Shown: piece by piece, positions 33,798-41,184 of the stretch
Layout of the letters: each line of letters begins with the position of its first letter
Position numbering within the stretch: position 1 is the stretch's first letter
The notes under the pieces: model-generated
Seen by the model: only the letters and a program-made list of their open reading frames with translations
What the model was told of the DNA's origin: nothing
The model's database searches: none
Position numbers and translations under genes: made by a program
NCBI GenBank assembly: GCA_965203195.1
Contig: OZ241860.1
Coordinates: 744,001 to 808,000 of the forward strand
DNA length: 64,000 nucleotides
Reading direction: 5' to 3'
DNA from: Bin87 sp965203195
GTDB taxonomy: Bacteria > Chloroflexota > Dehalococcoidia > Lucifugimonadales > UBA3495

Positions 33798-33906
33798 CGC
33801 TCCGCCCGCGCCGCAGAACGCCACAATTGACACCACCATGAACGCGGCCGGAACGATGCAGAGGGCTAGCGCTCCGCCCGCGCCGCAGAACGCCACAATT
33901 GACACC
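33798..33906. repeat. 37-nt direct repeat with promoter element
   Basis: 33798-33834 and 33870-33906 are identical 37-mers with a 72-nt period. Each ends in AATTGACACC. In the second copy the TTGACA (33899-33904) pairs with TATGGT (33923-33928) at 18-nt spacing, giving a promoter for the triplicated genes downstream. The first copy lacks a matching -10. Confidence 0.75.
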
Positions 33907-33994
33907 CTTTGACGACGATTGCTATGGTAAGGCAAAGTCCGGCGGCAGCGCCGGACGAGCCGCAGACGAACCGCAAAGGAGGGCAACCGGCCTT

Positions 33995-34507
33995 ATGAAT
34001 CTGATGAACCGGGTGATCACCGGCGGCTACTGGGTAGCGTACTACCTGGTGTATGCGCTCGGTGTGGTATATTTGACGTGCCATTTCCGGCGCGAGTTGC
34101 CGTTCCTGGTCGCCGGGCCCGGGCAGCTGGATTTGCACCAGCTGTTTATACTGGCCGCCATCTTCGCGGTGGCCGGGGGAACGGCGCTGTTCGTGGCAAT
34201 CAATGTGGAGGTGACCGGACGCATGGTTTTGCTGATACCCAAAGCGTGGAACAGGGCGAAGGCCGAGGGCCGCACCGAAGGCCGGGCCGAGGGCCTCACC
34301 GAGGGCCTTACTCAGGGTCTCACTCAGGGCCTCACTCAGGGCCGCACCGAAGGCCGCACCGAAGGCCGTACCGAAGGCCGCACCGAGGAACGGGACCGGA
34401 TGGAGGCCATCCTCTCCCGCTACGCGCGGCGCGATCCGACTACCGGGGAACTGGTACTGGACCGGGACGCCGAGGAACGCCTGCGCAACGGCAACGGCAA
34501 GAGCTAG
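33995..34507 (+). CDS. Small membrane protein with Glu-Gly-Arg tetrapeptide tail, copy 1 of 3
   Basis: A 170-residue protein. Hydrophobic segments lie at residues 9-29 (GGYWVAYYLVYALGVVYLTC) and about 50-70. After the amphipathic stretch MVLLIPKAWNRAKA the tail carries eleven tetrapeptides of the type (T/A)(E/Q)G(R/L), here including a run of TQGL. It ends in a charged segment (ERDRMEAILSRYARRD, then LDRDAEERLRNG). The start has AAAGGAGGG upstream. The frame stays open to 33899, but the conserved unit begins at this ATG. The repeat tail should form a long helix or coiled coil in the cytoplasm. No known family is recognised. Confidence 0.7.
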   Translation: MNLMNRVITGGYWVAYYLVYALGVVYLTCHFRRELPFLVAGPGQLDLHQLFILAAIFAVAGGTALFVAINVEVTGRMVLLIPKAWNRAKAEGRTEGRAEGLTEGLTQGLTQGLTQGRTEGRTEGRTEGRTEERDRMEAILSRYARRDPTTGELVLDRDAEERLRNGNGKS

Positions 34508-34554
34508 GGCCAGGCGGCCCGCGGACAACCTTGCCGCCGGCCGGTCAGCCGGGC

Positions 34555-34597
34555 GCGACCACGCGGGCCGCCTAGCCGCCCGCGTGGTCGCCTTTAT
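34555..34597 (+). terminator. Hairpin terminator between copies 1 and 2
   Basis: A 14-bp perfect stem (GCGACCACGCGGGC with its complement) and a 9-nt loop, followed by CCTTTATCT. The same element occurs after copy 2. Confidence 0.75.
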
Positions 34598-34630
34598 CTA
34601 GACGAACCGCAAAGGAGGGCAACCGGCCTT

Positions 34631-35113
34631 ATGAATCTGATGAACCGGGTGATCACCGGCGGCTACTGGGTAGCGTACTACCTGGTGTATGCGCTCGGTG
34701 TGGTATATTTGACGTGCCATTTCCGGCGCGAGTTGCCGTTCCTGGTCGCCGGGCCTGGGCAGCTGGATTTGCACCAGCTGTTTATACTGGCCGCCATCTT
34801 TGCGGTGGCGGGGGGAACGGCGCTGTTCGTGGCAATCAATGTGGAGGTGACCGGACGCATGGTTTTGCTGATACCCAAAGCGTGGAACAGGGCGAAGGCC
34901 GAGGGCCGGGCGGAGGGCCGGGCCGAAGGCCGCACCGAGGGCCGCACCGAGGGCCGCACTGAAGGCCGCACCGAGGCCAGGGCCGAGGAACGGGACCGGG
35001 TGCGGACTATCTTGTCCCAGTACGCGCAGCGCGACCCGGAGACCGGGCGCCTCATCCTGGATCGGGACGCCGAGGAACGCTTGCGCAACGGCAACGGCAA
35101 CGGCAACGGCTAG
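34631..35113 (+). CDS. Small membrane protein with Glu-Gly-Arg tetrapeptide tail, copy 2 of 3
   Basis: A 160-residue protein. Residues 1-93 are identical to copies 1 and 3. The tail has eight tetrapeptides, all of AEGR/TEGR type ending TEAR-AEER, without the TQGL run. The C-terminus is the most diverged of the three (DRVRTILSQYAQRDPETGRL) and ends in a GNGNGNG tract. The upstream 30 bp with the ribosome site are also identical among copies. Confidence 0.7.
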   Translation: MNLMNRVITGGYWVAYYLVYALGVVYLTCHFRRELPFLVAGPGQLDLHQLFILAAIFAVAGGTALFVAINVEVTGRMVLLIPKAWNRAKAEGRAEGRAEGRTEGRTEGRTEGRTEARAEERDRVRTILSQYAQRDPETGRLILDRDAEERLRNGNGNGNG

Positions 35114-35146
35114 GCAGCCCCTGGCCGCACGGCGGGTCATCCGGGC

Positions 35147-35190
35147 GCGACCACGCGGGCGGCTAGGCGGCCCGCGTGGTCGCCTTTATC
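35147..35190 (+). terminator. Hairpin terminator between copies 2 and 3
   Basis: Same 14-bp stem as the element at 34555, with a different 9-nt loop (GGCTAGGCG), followed by CTTTATC. Confidence 0.75.
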
Positions 35191-35222
35191 TAGACGAACC
35201 GCAAAGGAGGGCAACCGGCCTT

Positions 35223-35705
35223 ATGAATCTGATGAACCGGGTAATCACCGGCGGCTACTGGGTGGCGTACTACCTGGTCTATGCGCTCGGTGTGGTATAT
35301 TTGACGTGCCATTTCCGGCGCGAGTTGCCGTTCCTGGTCGCCGGGCCCGGGCAGCTGGATTTGCACCAGCTGTTTATACTGGCCGCCATCTTTGCGGTGG
35401 CGGGGGGAACGGCGTTGTTCGTGGCAATCAATGTGGAGGTGACCGGACGCATGGTTTTGCTGATACCCAAAGCGTGGAACCGGGCGAAGGCCGAAGGCCG
35501 AGCCGAAGGCCGAGCCGAAGGCCGCACCGAAGGCCGGGCCGAGGGCCTTACCGAAGGCCTCACTCAGGGCCTCACTCAGGGGCACACCGAAGAGAGGGAC
35601 CGGATGGAGGCCATCCTCTCCCGCTACGCGCGGCGCGACCCGACTACCGGGGAACTGGTGCTGGACCGGGACGCCGAGGAACGCCTGCGCAACGGCAAGG
35701 GCTAG
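35223..35705 (+). CDS. Small membrane protein with Glu-Gly-Arg tetrapeptide tail, copy 3 of 3
   Basis: A 160-residue protein. The N-terminal 93 residues match copies 1 and 2 exactly. The tail has nine tetrapeptides with AEGL-TEGL-TQGL-TQGH near its end, and the C-terminal 33 residues match copy 1 rather than copy 2. No hairpin of the shared type follows it. Homogenised N-termini with variable tails point to gene conversion plus repeat slippage. Confidence 0.7.
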   Translation: MNLMNRVITGGYWVAYYLVYALGVVYLTCHFRRELPFLVAGPGQLDLHQLFILAAIFAVAGGTALFVAINVEVTGRMVLLIPKAWNRAKAEGRAEGRAEGRTEGRAEGLTEGLTQGLTQGHTEERDRMEAILSRYARRDPTTGELVLDRDAEERLRNGKG

Positions 35706-35889
35706 GGCCAGCCGCGCGCGACAATGCAGGCGGCACAGCAGTACGCGTGTGCCGCCCTTCTTCATCGCCCCGTTGGCCCGCCTCGGGCAGGCGGCCCGCC
35801 GGGCCGGGCCAACGCCCCCGGCCCGCCAACGCCGGCGGCCGGCGATGCCCCCCCAAAAAATCCCCCAAATCCCGCCCCCAAATAACCCC

Positions 35890-35916
35890 CACGCGGGGGG
35901 GGGGGGGTGTATAATT
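35890..35916 (+). promoter_or_regulatory. Poly-G tract next to TATAAT: candidate phase-variable promoter
   Basis: Thirteen consecutive G (35895-35907) are followed after TG by TATAAT (35910-35915). The tract fills most of the spacer where a -35 would have to sit at about 35887-35892. A change in tract length would change -35/-10 spacing. The rest of 35706-36022 holds C-runs and no gene. Confidence 0.55.
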
Positions 35917-36022
35917 TTCCGGCAACGGTCCTTTGCCACCGCTCGCGGCCAACTTTGGAACTGCTGCTGCTACTGCTGCTGCTGCCACCGCCACCACTGC
36001 CAACGAGGTTACGAACACGGCC

Positions 36023-39000
36023 ATGATGAGGCGCTCCATTCCACTTCCCCCGTTCTCCTGGCGGGCGGCCACCACGGCGGCCGCCATCGCCGCCGTCTTC
36101 CTGGCCACCGCCGGCCTGGCCGCCGCCATCTTCTTCGGCGCCATCCCCGCCGCCGCCCAGAACACCGCCCTCACCTGCACCAAAGACGACCCGGCCGTGG
36201 CCCACGGCTGGGGCGAGAACATTCCCCCGCCCAGCGACACCACGAAAATCGTCCAGGACTGCACCGCCCTGCTGCACATCGCGGAGGCGCTGAAAGGAAC
36301 CGGCGGCGCCCTGAACTGGAGCCGGAACGTGTCCATGCTGGAAACGGTCAGCAACCCTACCCTTACTACCTGGGAGGGCCTCGATACCTACAACGACCCC
36401 AACTTAAGGGTAGAGTACTGGCGAACCAACTTTGGGTCGGGCCAATTCTGCTACGACTACTCGGACCGGAATAACCCGGATTGCACTGCTACCGGCGTTT
36501 TCGGCAACAACAATGGTCATCCGGATTCCATTCGGGTGAAAAATATCATCCTTCACTCAGGCACCACCACTGCGGCTGCGGTCCGCCTGAACGGGACGCT
36601 GCCGGCGGCCAGCGCGACCCATAGCTTCGGCGACCTGGAGACGCTGGATCAGCTGGCCATCACCGGCTATAAGCAGCTGACCGGCGCCATCCCCTCGGAT
36701 CTGACCGGCGCCAGGCTGACGGTGCTGCGCCTGAGTCGCAACGGGCTGTCCGGCAATGTCCCCGCGGCGGTATTGGGGATCACCACCCTGACCGATCTGA
36801 GGCTGGACGGCAACGAGGAGTTGACCGGCCCCATCACCGGAGTGGGGAACGCCACCAACCTGACGCATCTGGATTTGGCGAACAACAAGTTCAGCGGCAG
36901 CATCCCCACCGGGCTGGGCAGCGCCTCCGGCATGAAGTGGTTGTATTTGAACAACAACGCCTTGAGCGGCAGCATCCCCGCGGAGCTGGGGAATCTGGGC
37001 GCCCTGGTGCATCTGGAGTTGCAGCACAACCGGTTCACCGGCGCCCTCCCCACCGGGCTGGGCAATATGGGGAAGCCGGCGGGAAGCCGGGCCGCCGCCG
37101 ACCCATCCACTTTGACGCGTCTGCGGATCAACAACAACAACCTGTACGGCGCCATTCCCACAGATCTGGGGAATCTGAATGGCTTGACCCACCTGATTAT
37201 GAGCTACAACCAGCTGGGCTGGGACGGCAACACCCCCCGCACCTACAGCGGCACCATCCCCAGCTCCCTGGGCATGTTGACTAACCTACAGGAGCTGCGT
37301 CTGAACTGGAACCAGTTGACCGGCGCCCCGCCCGCGCAGCTGGCGGATATGTCCAGCTTGATCATACTGGACTTGTCCGACAACCGTTTGAGCGGCCTCT
37401 TGCCGGACTTGAGCAACCTGAGCGGCACTCTGACGCATCTGCTGCTGGAAACCACGCGCCGCGGCGAGTTAGGCTACAACCAGCTCAACGGCGGCGGCAG
37501 CATACCCGTCTGGCTGGGCAGCATGAGCAGCCTGAAGCGGTTGACTATGGGGCATAACGCCTTTGGCGGCGCAATCCCCACTTCCACCTCAACCCCGCCA
37601 CTGAACTGGGCGGGTATGACCAGTCTGGAATATCTGCTTGTGAACAACAACGGGTTGACCGGCACGATCCCGGCCGCGGATCTGGACGATCTGACGAGCC
37701 TGAAGGGCCTGAATTTGTCCTACAACGGACTGTCCGGATCAATTCCCGCCGAGTTTGGCAATATGACCGGGCTGGTTGGCCTGTATCTGAACAACAACGG
37801 GCTATCCGGATCAGTCCCCGGGGCGCTGGGCACTATGACCTCTTTGCAGGAGCTGCATCTGAACAACAACGGGCTAACCGGAGCAGTTCCCGGGGATCTG
37901 AACACCATGAGCTCTTTGCAGGAGCTGCATCTGCACAACAACCGGCTATCCGGAGCAATCCCCGATGCGCTGGGCAGCATGGCAGCCCTACAGGAGCTGC
38001 GTCTGGAAAACAACGGCTTGACGAGCCCCCCCCATTACGCAAAGACCACCGGGATCTCGGGGTCTATACCCGGCGCCCTGTGCAACTTGACCACCCTGAG
38101 AGCCCTGGATGTATCAAACAACCAGGTGACCGGCTCGATTCCCGGCTGCCTGGGGAATATGCCCAATCTGGAATTTGTGGCCGCATATGGCAACGGGCTG
38201 CGGTACGGCACGGGGGCGTTGCGGAACAACGACCACCCCGGGCTGAGCGGCGCGATTCCCGCGCAGCTGGGCAACTCGAGGAGCCTGAAAACACTGGCGT
38301 TGGAGGACAACAGTTTGACCGGCGCCATCCCTGAGCAGTTGGGGAATATCAGTAGCCTGGAAACTCTGAATCTGTATCGCAACCGGCTGACCGGCAACAT
38401 CCCCCCCGAGCTGGGGAGGCTGACTAATCTGACGAAACTGCGGCTGCGTGTGAACCTGTTGACCGGCGGCATCCCCACCGAGCTGGGGAACCTGAGGAAT
38501 ATGGAGGTGCTGCTTCTGAATGACAACCAGCTGACCGGCAGCATTCCCGGCTCGCTGGCGAATATGACTGAACTGAGGTGGCTATGGTTGCAAAACAACC
38601 AGCTCACCGGGGAGATCCCGGATGAGTTCGCCAACTCGGGGTTGGCCCCGGGGGGGTATGATGCTCGTATATGTCAACCCAATTGTCCGCATATAACGCG
38701 TATCGACCTGAGAGGCAATTCGTTGCGGGGGCGGGTGATACTGACCTGGACGCCCACCGGCAGTCTGGGGGAGAGCGCCGCCGACCAGGATTACACGGCG
38801 ACGGCGCGGCTGGCCCCCGGCGCGGAGTGGGCGGCGTGGTTTGTGCGCAACACCAGTCCGGCGGCTTCGGGGTTGCGGTTGACGGCCGCGGGCACCGTGC
38901 CGGACAACCAGGTCGGCACCGAGCCGGTGGGGTTCACTTCGGCTACTTCCGCCGCCTTCAACATTCCGCGCAAGGCGCGGGCTACGTCGACGGCCCTCAT

Positions 39001-40747
39001 CACCAGTCCCGAGACCACCGCCGCCCAGACTATTACCATCGATCCGACGGCGAACACCAGGGACAACCTGAATGAGTTCGTCGAGCTGACCGTCACGGGC
39101 ACCGGGGCGCCGGGCGTAGCCGATCTGGCGCTGTTTGCCGACCCGGCCAACCTTGAGATTACGCTCGCCGACGACGACCCTACCGATGTTCTGTTGTCGG
39201 CGGATCCGGTCCAAATCCACGAAAACCCGGATTTTGGCGGCACGGCCGGCAATGCCAGCACGATCACGGCGGGGCTGTCCCAGCGGTCCACGGCGGAGAC
39301 CAGGGTTACGGTGGCGGCGGCGCCGGTGTCGCCGGCCACGGCCTCCGAATACGAGCTGGATAGCAACAACAACAATATGCTGATCATTCCGGCCAACGCC
39401 TGGAACAGCGCGGGTGATAGCTCGACGGTACGGATTGTCAGCGTGAATGACGAAGCGCAAACGCAGCACAAGGATGTGGAGGTATCGGCGTCGGCGGCGA
39501 ACAATACCGCCGAGACCATCGCCACGGTCAACTCGGACACCACGGTGCGCATCATTGACGATGAGTCCATCATTCTGGTGCGGCTGATGGCGGCGCCGTC
39601 CAGCATTTTGCTGGGCAATGTCAGCGCGATCACGGCGCAGCTGAACCATGCGGCGGAGGGGGTGGTGACGGTAGCGGTGGCGGCGGCGCCGGTGCCGCCG
39701 GCCACGGCGGCGGACGACTACTACACGCTGTCGGCCAACCGCACGCTGACGGTGGCGGCGGGGGACACGACCAGCAGCGGGTCGGTGACGGTTACGGCCG
39801 GGGAAAGCGTGGGGCCGGACAAGCGGGTGCGGCTGACGGGGGTGAGTCCGAGCAGCAACAATCCGGCTGATGAGGTGTGGCCGGATGTGGCGCCGACGAC
39901 GGTGCTGGTGCGGGGGGACTGGGCGCCGCAGCAGGTGTTGTTCACGCCCACGCCGGAGCCTACGCGCACGCCGCGCCCCACGCGGCGGCCCACGCTGCTG
40001 CCCACGCCGGTGGCGCAGCCCACGGTAACGCCCACGCCGGCGCCCACCGCCACGCCCACGCCCACGCTGACGCCCACCCCAACGCCGGCGCCCACGGCCA
40101 CGCCCACGCCGGCGCCGACGGCCACGCCCACGCCGATGCCCACGGCAACGCCCACGCCTACACCCACTCCGGCGCCTACGCCTACCCCTACGCCGACGCC
40201 CACGCCCACGCCGATGCCTACGGCAACGCCGACGCCGGCGCCGGTGGCCTCGGGCGGCGGCGGCGGTGGTGGTGGCGGCGGTGGTGGCAGCGTCAGCCCC
40301 ACGCGGACGCCGGTTCCGACGCCCACGCCGACACCCACGCCTACGCCAACCCCGACGCCGACGCCGGTTCCCACGGCGGTTCCTACGGCGACGCCGTTGC
40401 CGCCCACGCCGACGCCAAACCCGACGGCCACGCCGGTTCCGCCCACGGCCACGCCGCTGCCCACGCCATCGCCAGCGCCCACGGCCACGCCGGCGCCCAC
40501 GCCCACGGCGGTTCCGACGGCAGCGCCCACGGCCACGCCGCGCCCCACGGCCACCCCGACGCCGGCGCCCACGGCCACGCCCTTGCCGCCGCCGCCGATG
40601 CCCACGGTGGCACCGCCGCCGGCGCCGCCGCCTGCGGCGGATGACGCCGCCGGCGGGCCGAACCTGCTGCTGCTGGCGGGAATAATCGCCGGCGCGGTAG
40701 CCCTGGTGGTAGTAGGCGGCGTTATTGTCTATCTGATCCGCCGTTAA
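36023..40747 (+). CDS. Large leucine-rich-repeat surface protein with Thr-Pro stalk and C-terminal anchor
   Basis: A 1574-residue protein. A signal peptide ends near residue 46 (PAAAQ-N). Residues about 200-876 are a long run of 24-residue LRRs of the plant-type form, LxxLxLxxNxLxGxIPxxLGN, estimated at 25 or more. Two beta-sandwich segments (about 1050-1290) resemble Calx-beta-type modules (VLLSADPVQIHENP, ITAQLNHAAEGVVTVAV). A Pro/Thr stalk from 1308 is interrupted by a run of Gly near 1415 and ends in a transmembrane helix (LLLLAGIIAGAVALVVVGG) with RR at the C-terminus. It is probably displayed on the cell surface for binding or adhesion. ATG 36023 is chosen as it directly precedes the signal peptide; 36026 or an upstream TTG at 35933 are alternatives. 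Confidence 0.82.
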   Translation: MMRRSIPLPPFSWRAATTAAAIAAVFLATAGLAAAIFFGAIPAAAQNTALTCTKDDPAVAHGWGENIPPPSDTTKIVQDCTALLHIAEALKGTGGALNWSRNVSMLETVSNPTLTTWEGLDTYNDPNLRVEYWRTNFGSGQFCYDYSDRNNPDCTATGVFGNNNGHPDSIRVKNIILHSGTTTAAAVRLNGTLPAASATHSFGDLETLDQLAITGYKQLTGAIPSDLTGARLTVLRLSRNGLSGNVPAAVLGITTLTDLRLDGNEELTGPITGVGNATNLTHLDLANNKFSGSIPTGLGSASGMKWLYLNNNALSGSIPAELGNLGALVHLELQHNRFTGALPTGLGNMGKPAGSRAAADPSTLTRLRINNNNLYGAIPTDLGNLNGLTHLIMSYNQLGWDGNTPRTYSGTIPSSLGMLTNLQELRLNWNQLTGAPPAQLADMSSLIILDLSDNRLSGLLPDLSNLSGTLTHLLLETTRRGELGYNQLNGGGSIPVWLGSMSSLKRLTMGHNAFGGAIPTSTSTPPLNWAGMTSLEYLLVNNNGLTGTIPAADLDDLTSLKGLNLSYNGLSGSIPAEFGNMTGLVGLYLNNNGLSGSVPGALGTMTSLQELHLNNNGLTGAVPGDLNTMSSLQELHLHNNRLSGAIPDALGSMAALQELRLENNGLTSPPHYAKTTGISGSIPGALCNLTTLRALDVSNNQVTGSIPGCLGNMPNLEFVAAYGNGLRYGTGALRNNDHPGLSGAIPAQLGNSRSLKTLALEDNSLTGAIPEQLGNISSLETLNLYRNRLTGNIPPELGRLTNLTKLRLRVNLLTGGIPTELGNLRNMEVLLLNDNQLTGSIPGSLANMTELRWLWLQNNQLTGEIPDEFANSGLAPGGYDARICQPNCPHITRIDLRGNSLRGRVILTWTPTGSLGESAADQDYTATARLAPGAEWAAWFVRNTSPAASGLRLTAAGTVPDNQVGTEPVGFTSATSAAFNIPRKARATSTALITSPETTAAQTITIDPTANTRDNLNEFVELTVTGTGAPGVADLALFADPANLEITLADDDPTDVLLSADPVQIHENPDFGGTAGNASTITAGLSQRSTAETRVTVAAAPVSPATASEYELDSNNNNMLIIPANAWNSAGDSSTVRIVSVNDEAQTQHKDVEVSASAANNTAETIATVNSDTTVRIIDDESIILVRLMAAPSSILLGNVSAITAQLNHAAEGVVTVAVAAAPVPPATAADDYYTLSANRTLTVAAGDTTSSGSVTVTAGESVGPDKRVRLTGVSPSSNNPADEVWPDVAPTTVLVRGDWAPQQVLFTPTPEPTRTPRPTRRPTLLPTPVAQPTVTPTPAPTATPTPTLTPTPTPAPTATPTPAPTATPTPMPTATPTPTPTPAPTPTPTPTPTPTPMPTATPTPAPVASGGGGGGGGGGGGSVSPTRTPVPTPTPTPTPTPTPTPTPVPTAVPTATPLPPTPTPNPTATPVPPTATPLPTPSPAPTATPAPTPTAVPTAAPTATPRPTATPTPAPTATPLPPPPMPTVAPPPAPPPAADDAAGGPNLLLLAGIIAGAVALVVVGGVIVYLIRR

Positions 40748-40787
40748 CCGCCCGGCAGGCTAGCAACCGGGGCAGCAAGACGAATGC

Positions 40788-40819
40788 TATGGGGGCGGGT
40801 CCGCAAACCCGCCCCCATA
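40788..40819 (+). terminator. Hairpin after the LRR gene
   Basis: A 13-bp perfect stem (TATGGGGGCGGGT with complement) and a CCGCAA loop, 41 bp past the stop. The tail is AATTTC, not a U-run, so termination efficiency is uncertain. Confidence 0.6.
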
Positions 40820-40890
40820 ATTTCTGCCCAGCCGCAGACGGGTTGGTGGCGGGAACAGAAAGGCTCTGGCCGAGGGGCGGCAAAAACCCC

Positions 40891-40919
40891 TTGACACGGC
40901 AGGCGCCGGGCTTTACAAT
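40891..40919 (+). promoter_or_regulatory. Promoter of small RNA 1
   Basis: TTGACA (40891-40896) and TACAAT (40914-40919), 17-nt spacing. The preceding GGCGGCAAAAACCCC is shared with the promoter of small RNA 2. Confidence 0.75.
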
Positions 40920-40925
40920 GGCCGC

Positions 40926-40981
40926 TAATAGAACCTCCCACGCCTCTCACCGGAACGGCGCACCAGGGGAGGGCATTTTTT
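40926..40981 (+). ncRNA. Small RNA 1 upstream of HEPN/Abi gene
   Basis: The predicted transcript is about 56 nt, from 7 nt after the -10 to a T6 run (40976-40981). CCTCCC (40934-40939) can pair with GGGAGG (40967-40972), and CGCC with GGCG inside. No start codon with an open frame of useful length is present. A second copy lies 158 bp downstream, with one base pair exchanged in a compensatory way. Its position before an Abi_2-family gene suggests an RNA antitoxin or guide-like partner. Confidence 0.6.
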
Positions 40982-41048
40982 AACCCGGCGCCGGGCGGCG
41001 TTGCCGGCGGGAATAGAAAGGGCCCGACCGAAGGGCGGCAAAAACCCC

Positions 41049-41077
41049 TTGACACGGCGCGCGCCAGGCTGTACTAT
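41049..41077 (+). promoter_or_regulatory. Promoter of small RNA 2
   Basis: TTGACA (41049-41054) and TACTAT (41072-41077), 17-nt spacing, in the same arrangement as at 40891. Confidence 0.75.
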
Positions 41078-41083
41078 GGTTGA

Positions 41084-41139
41084 CAACAGAACCCCCCACG
41101 CCTCTCATCGGAACGGCGGACCAGGGGGGGGCATTTTTT
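41084..41139 (+). ncRNA. Small RNA 2 upstream of HEPN/Abi gene
   Basis: The predicted 56-nt transcript ends in T6 (41134-41139). The closing stem is CCCCCC (41092-41097) with G-run 41124-41131, replacing the U-A pair of copy 1 by C-G. The loop region (CGCCTCTCA-CGGAACGGCG) is conserved apart from two substitutions. The HEPN gene starts 46 bp downstream. Confidence 0.6.
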
Positions 41140-41184
41140 AACCCGGCGCCGGGCGGCGTTGCCGGTGCCGGCAAGCCAAGACCG

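Noticed and set aside
39721..40685. Long open frames on the other strands across the Thr-Pro region of the LRR gene
   Set aside because: They arise from the ACGCCCACGCC-type repeat, which is open in several frames. Only the + frame continues a signal peptide and LRR domain.
40788..40819. A third copy of the small RNA unit at the 13-bp hairpin after the LRR gene
   Set aside because: It has no TTGACA promoter, no T-run and no similarity to the CGCCTCTCA-CGGAACGGCG core; it is better explained as a terminator-type hairpin.
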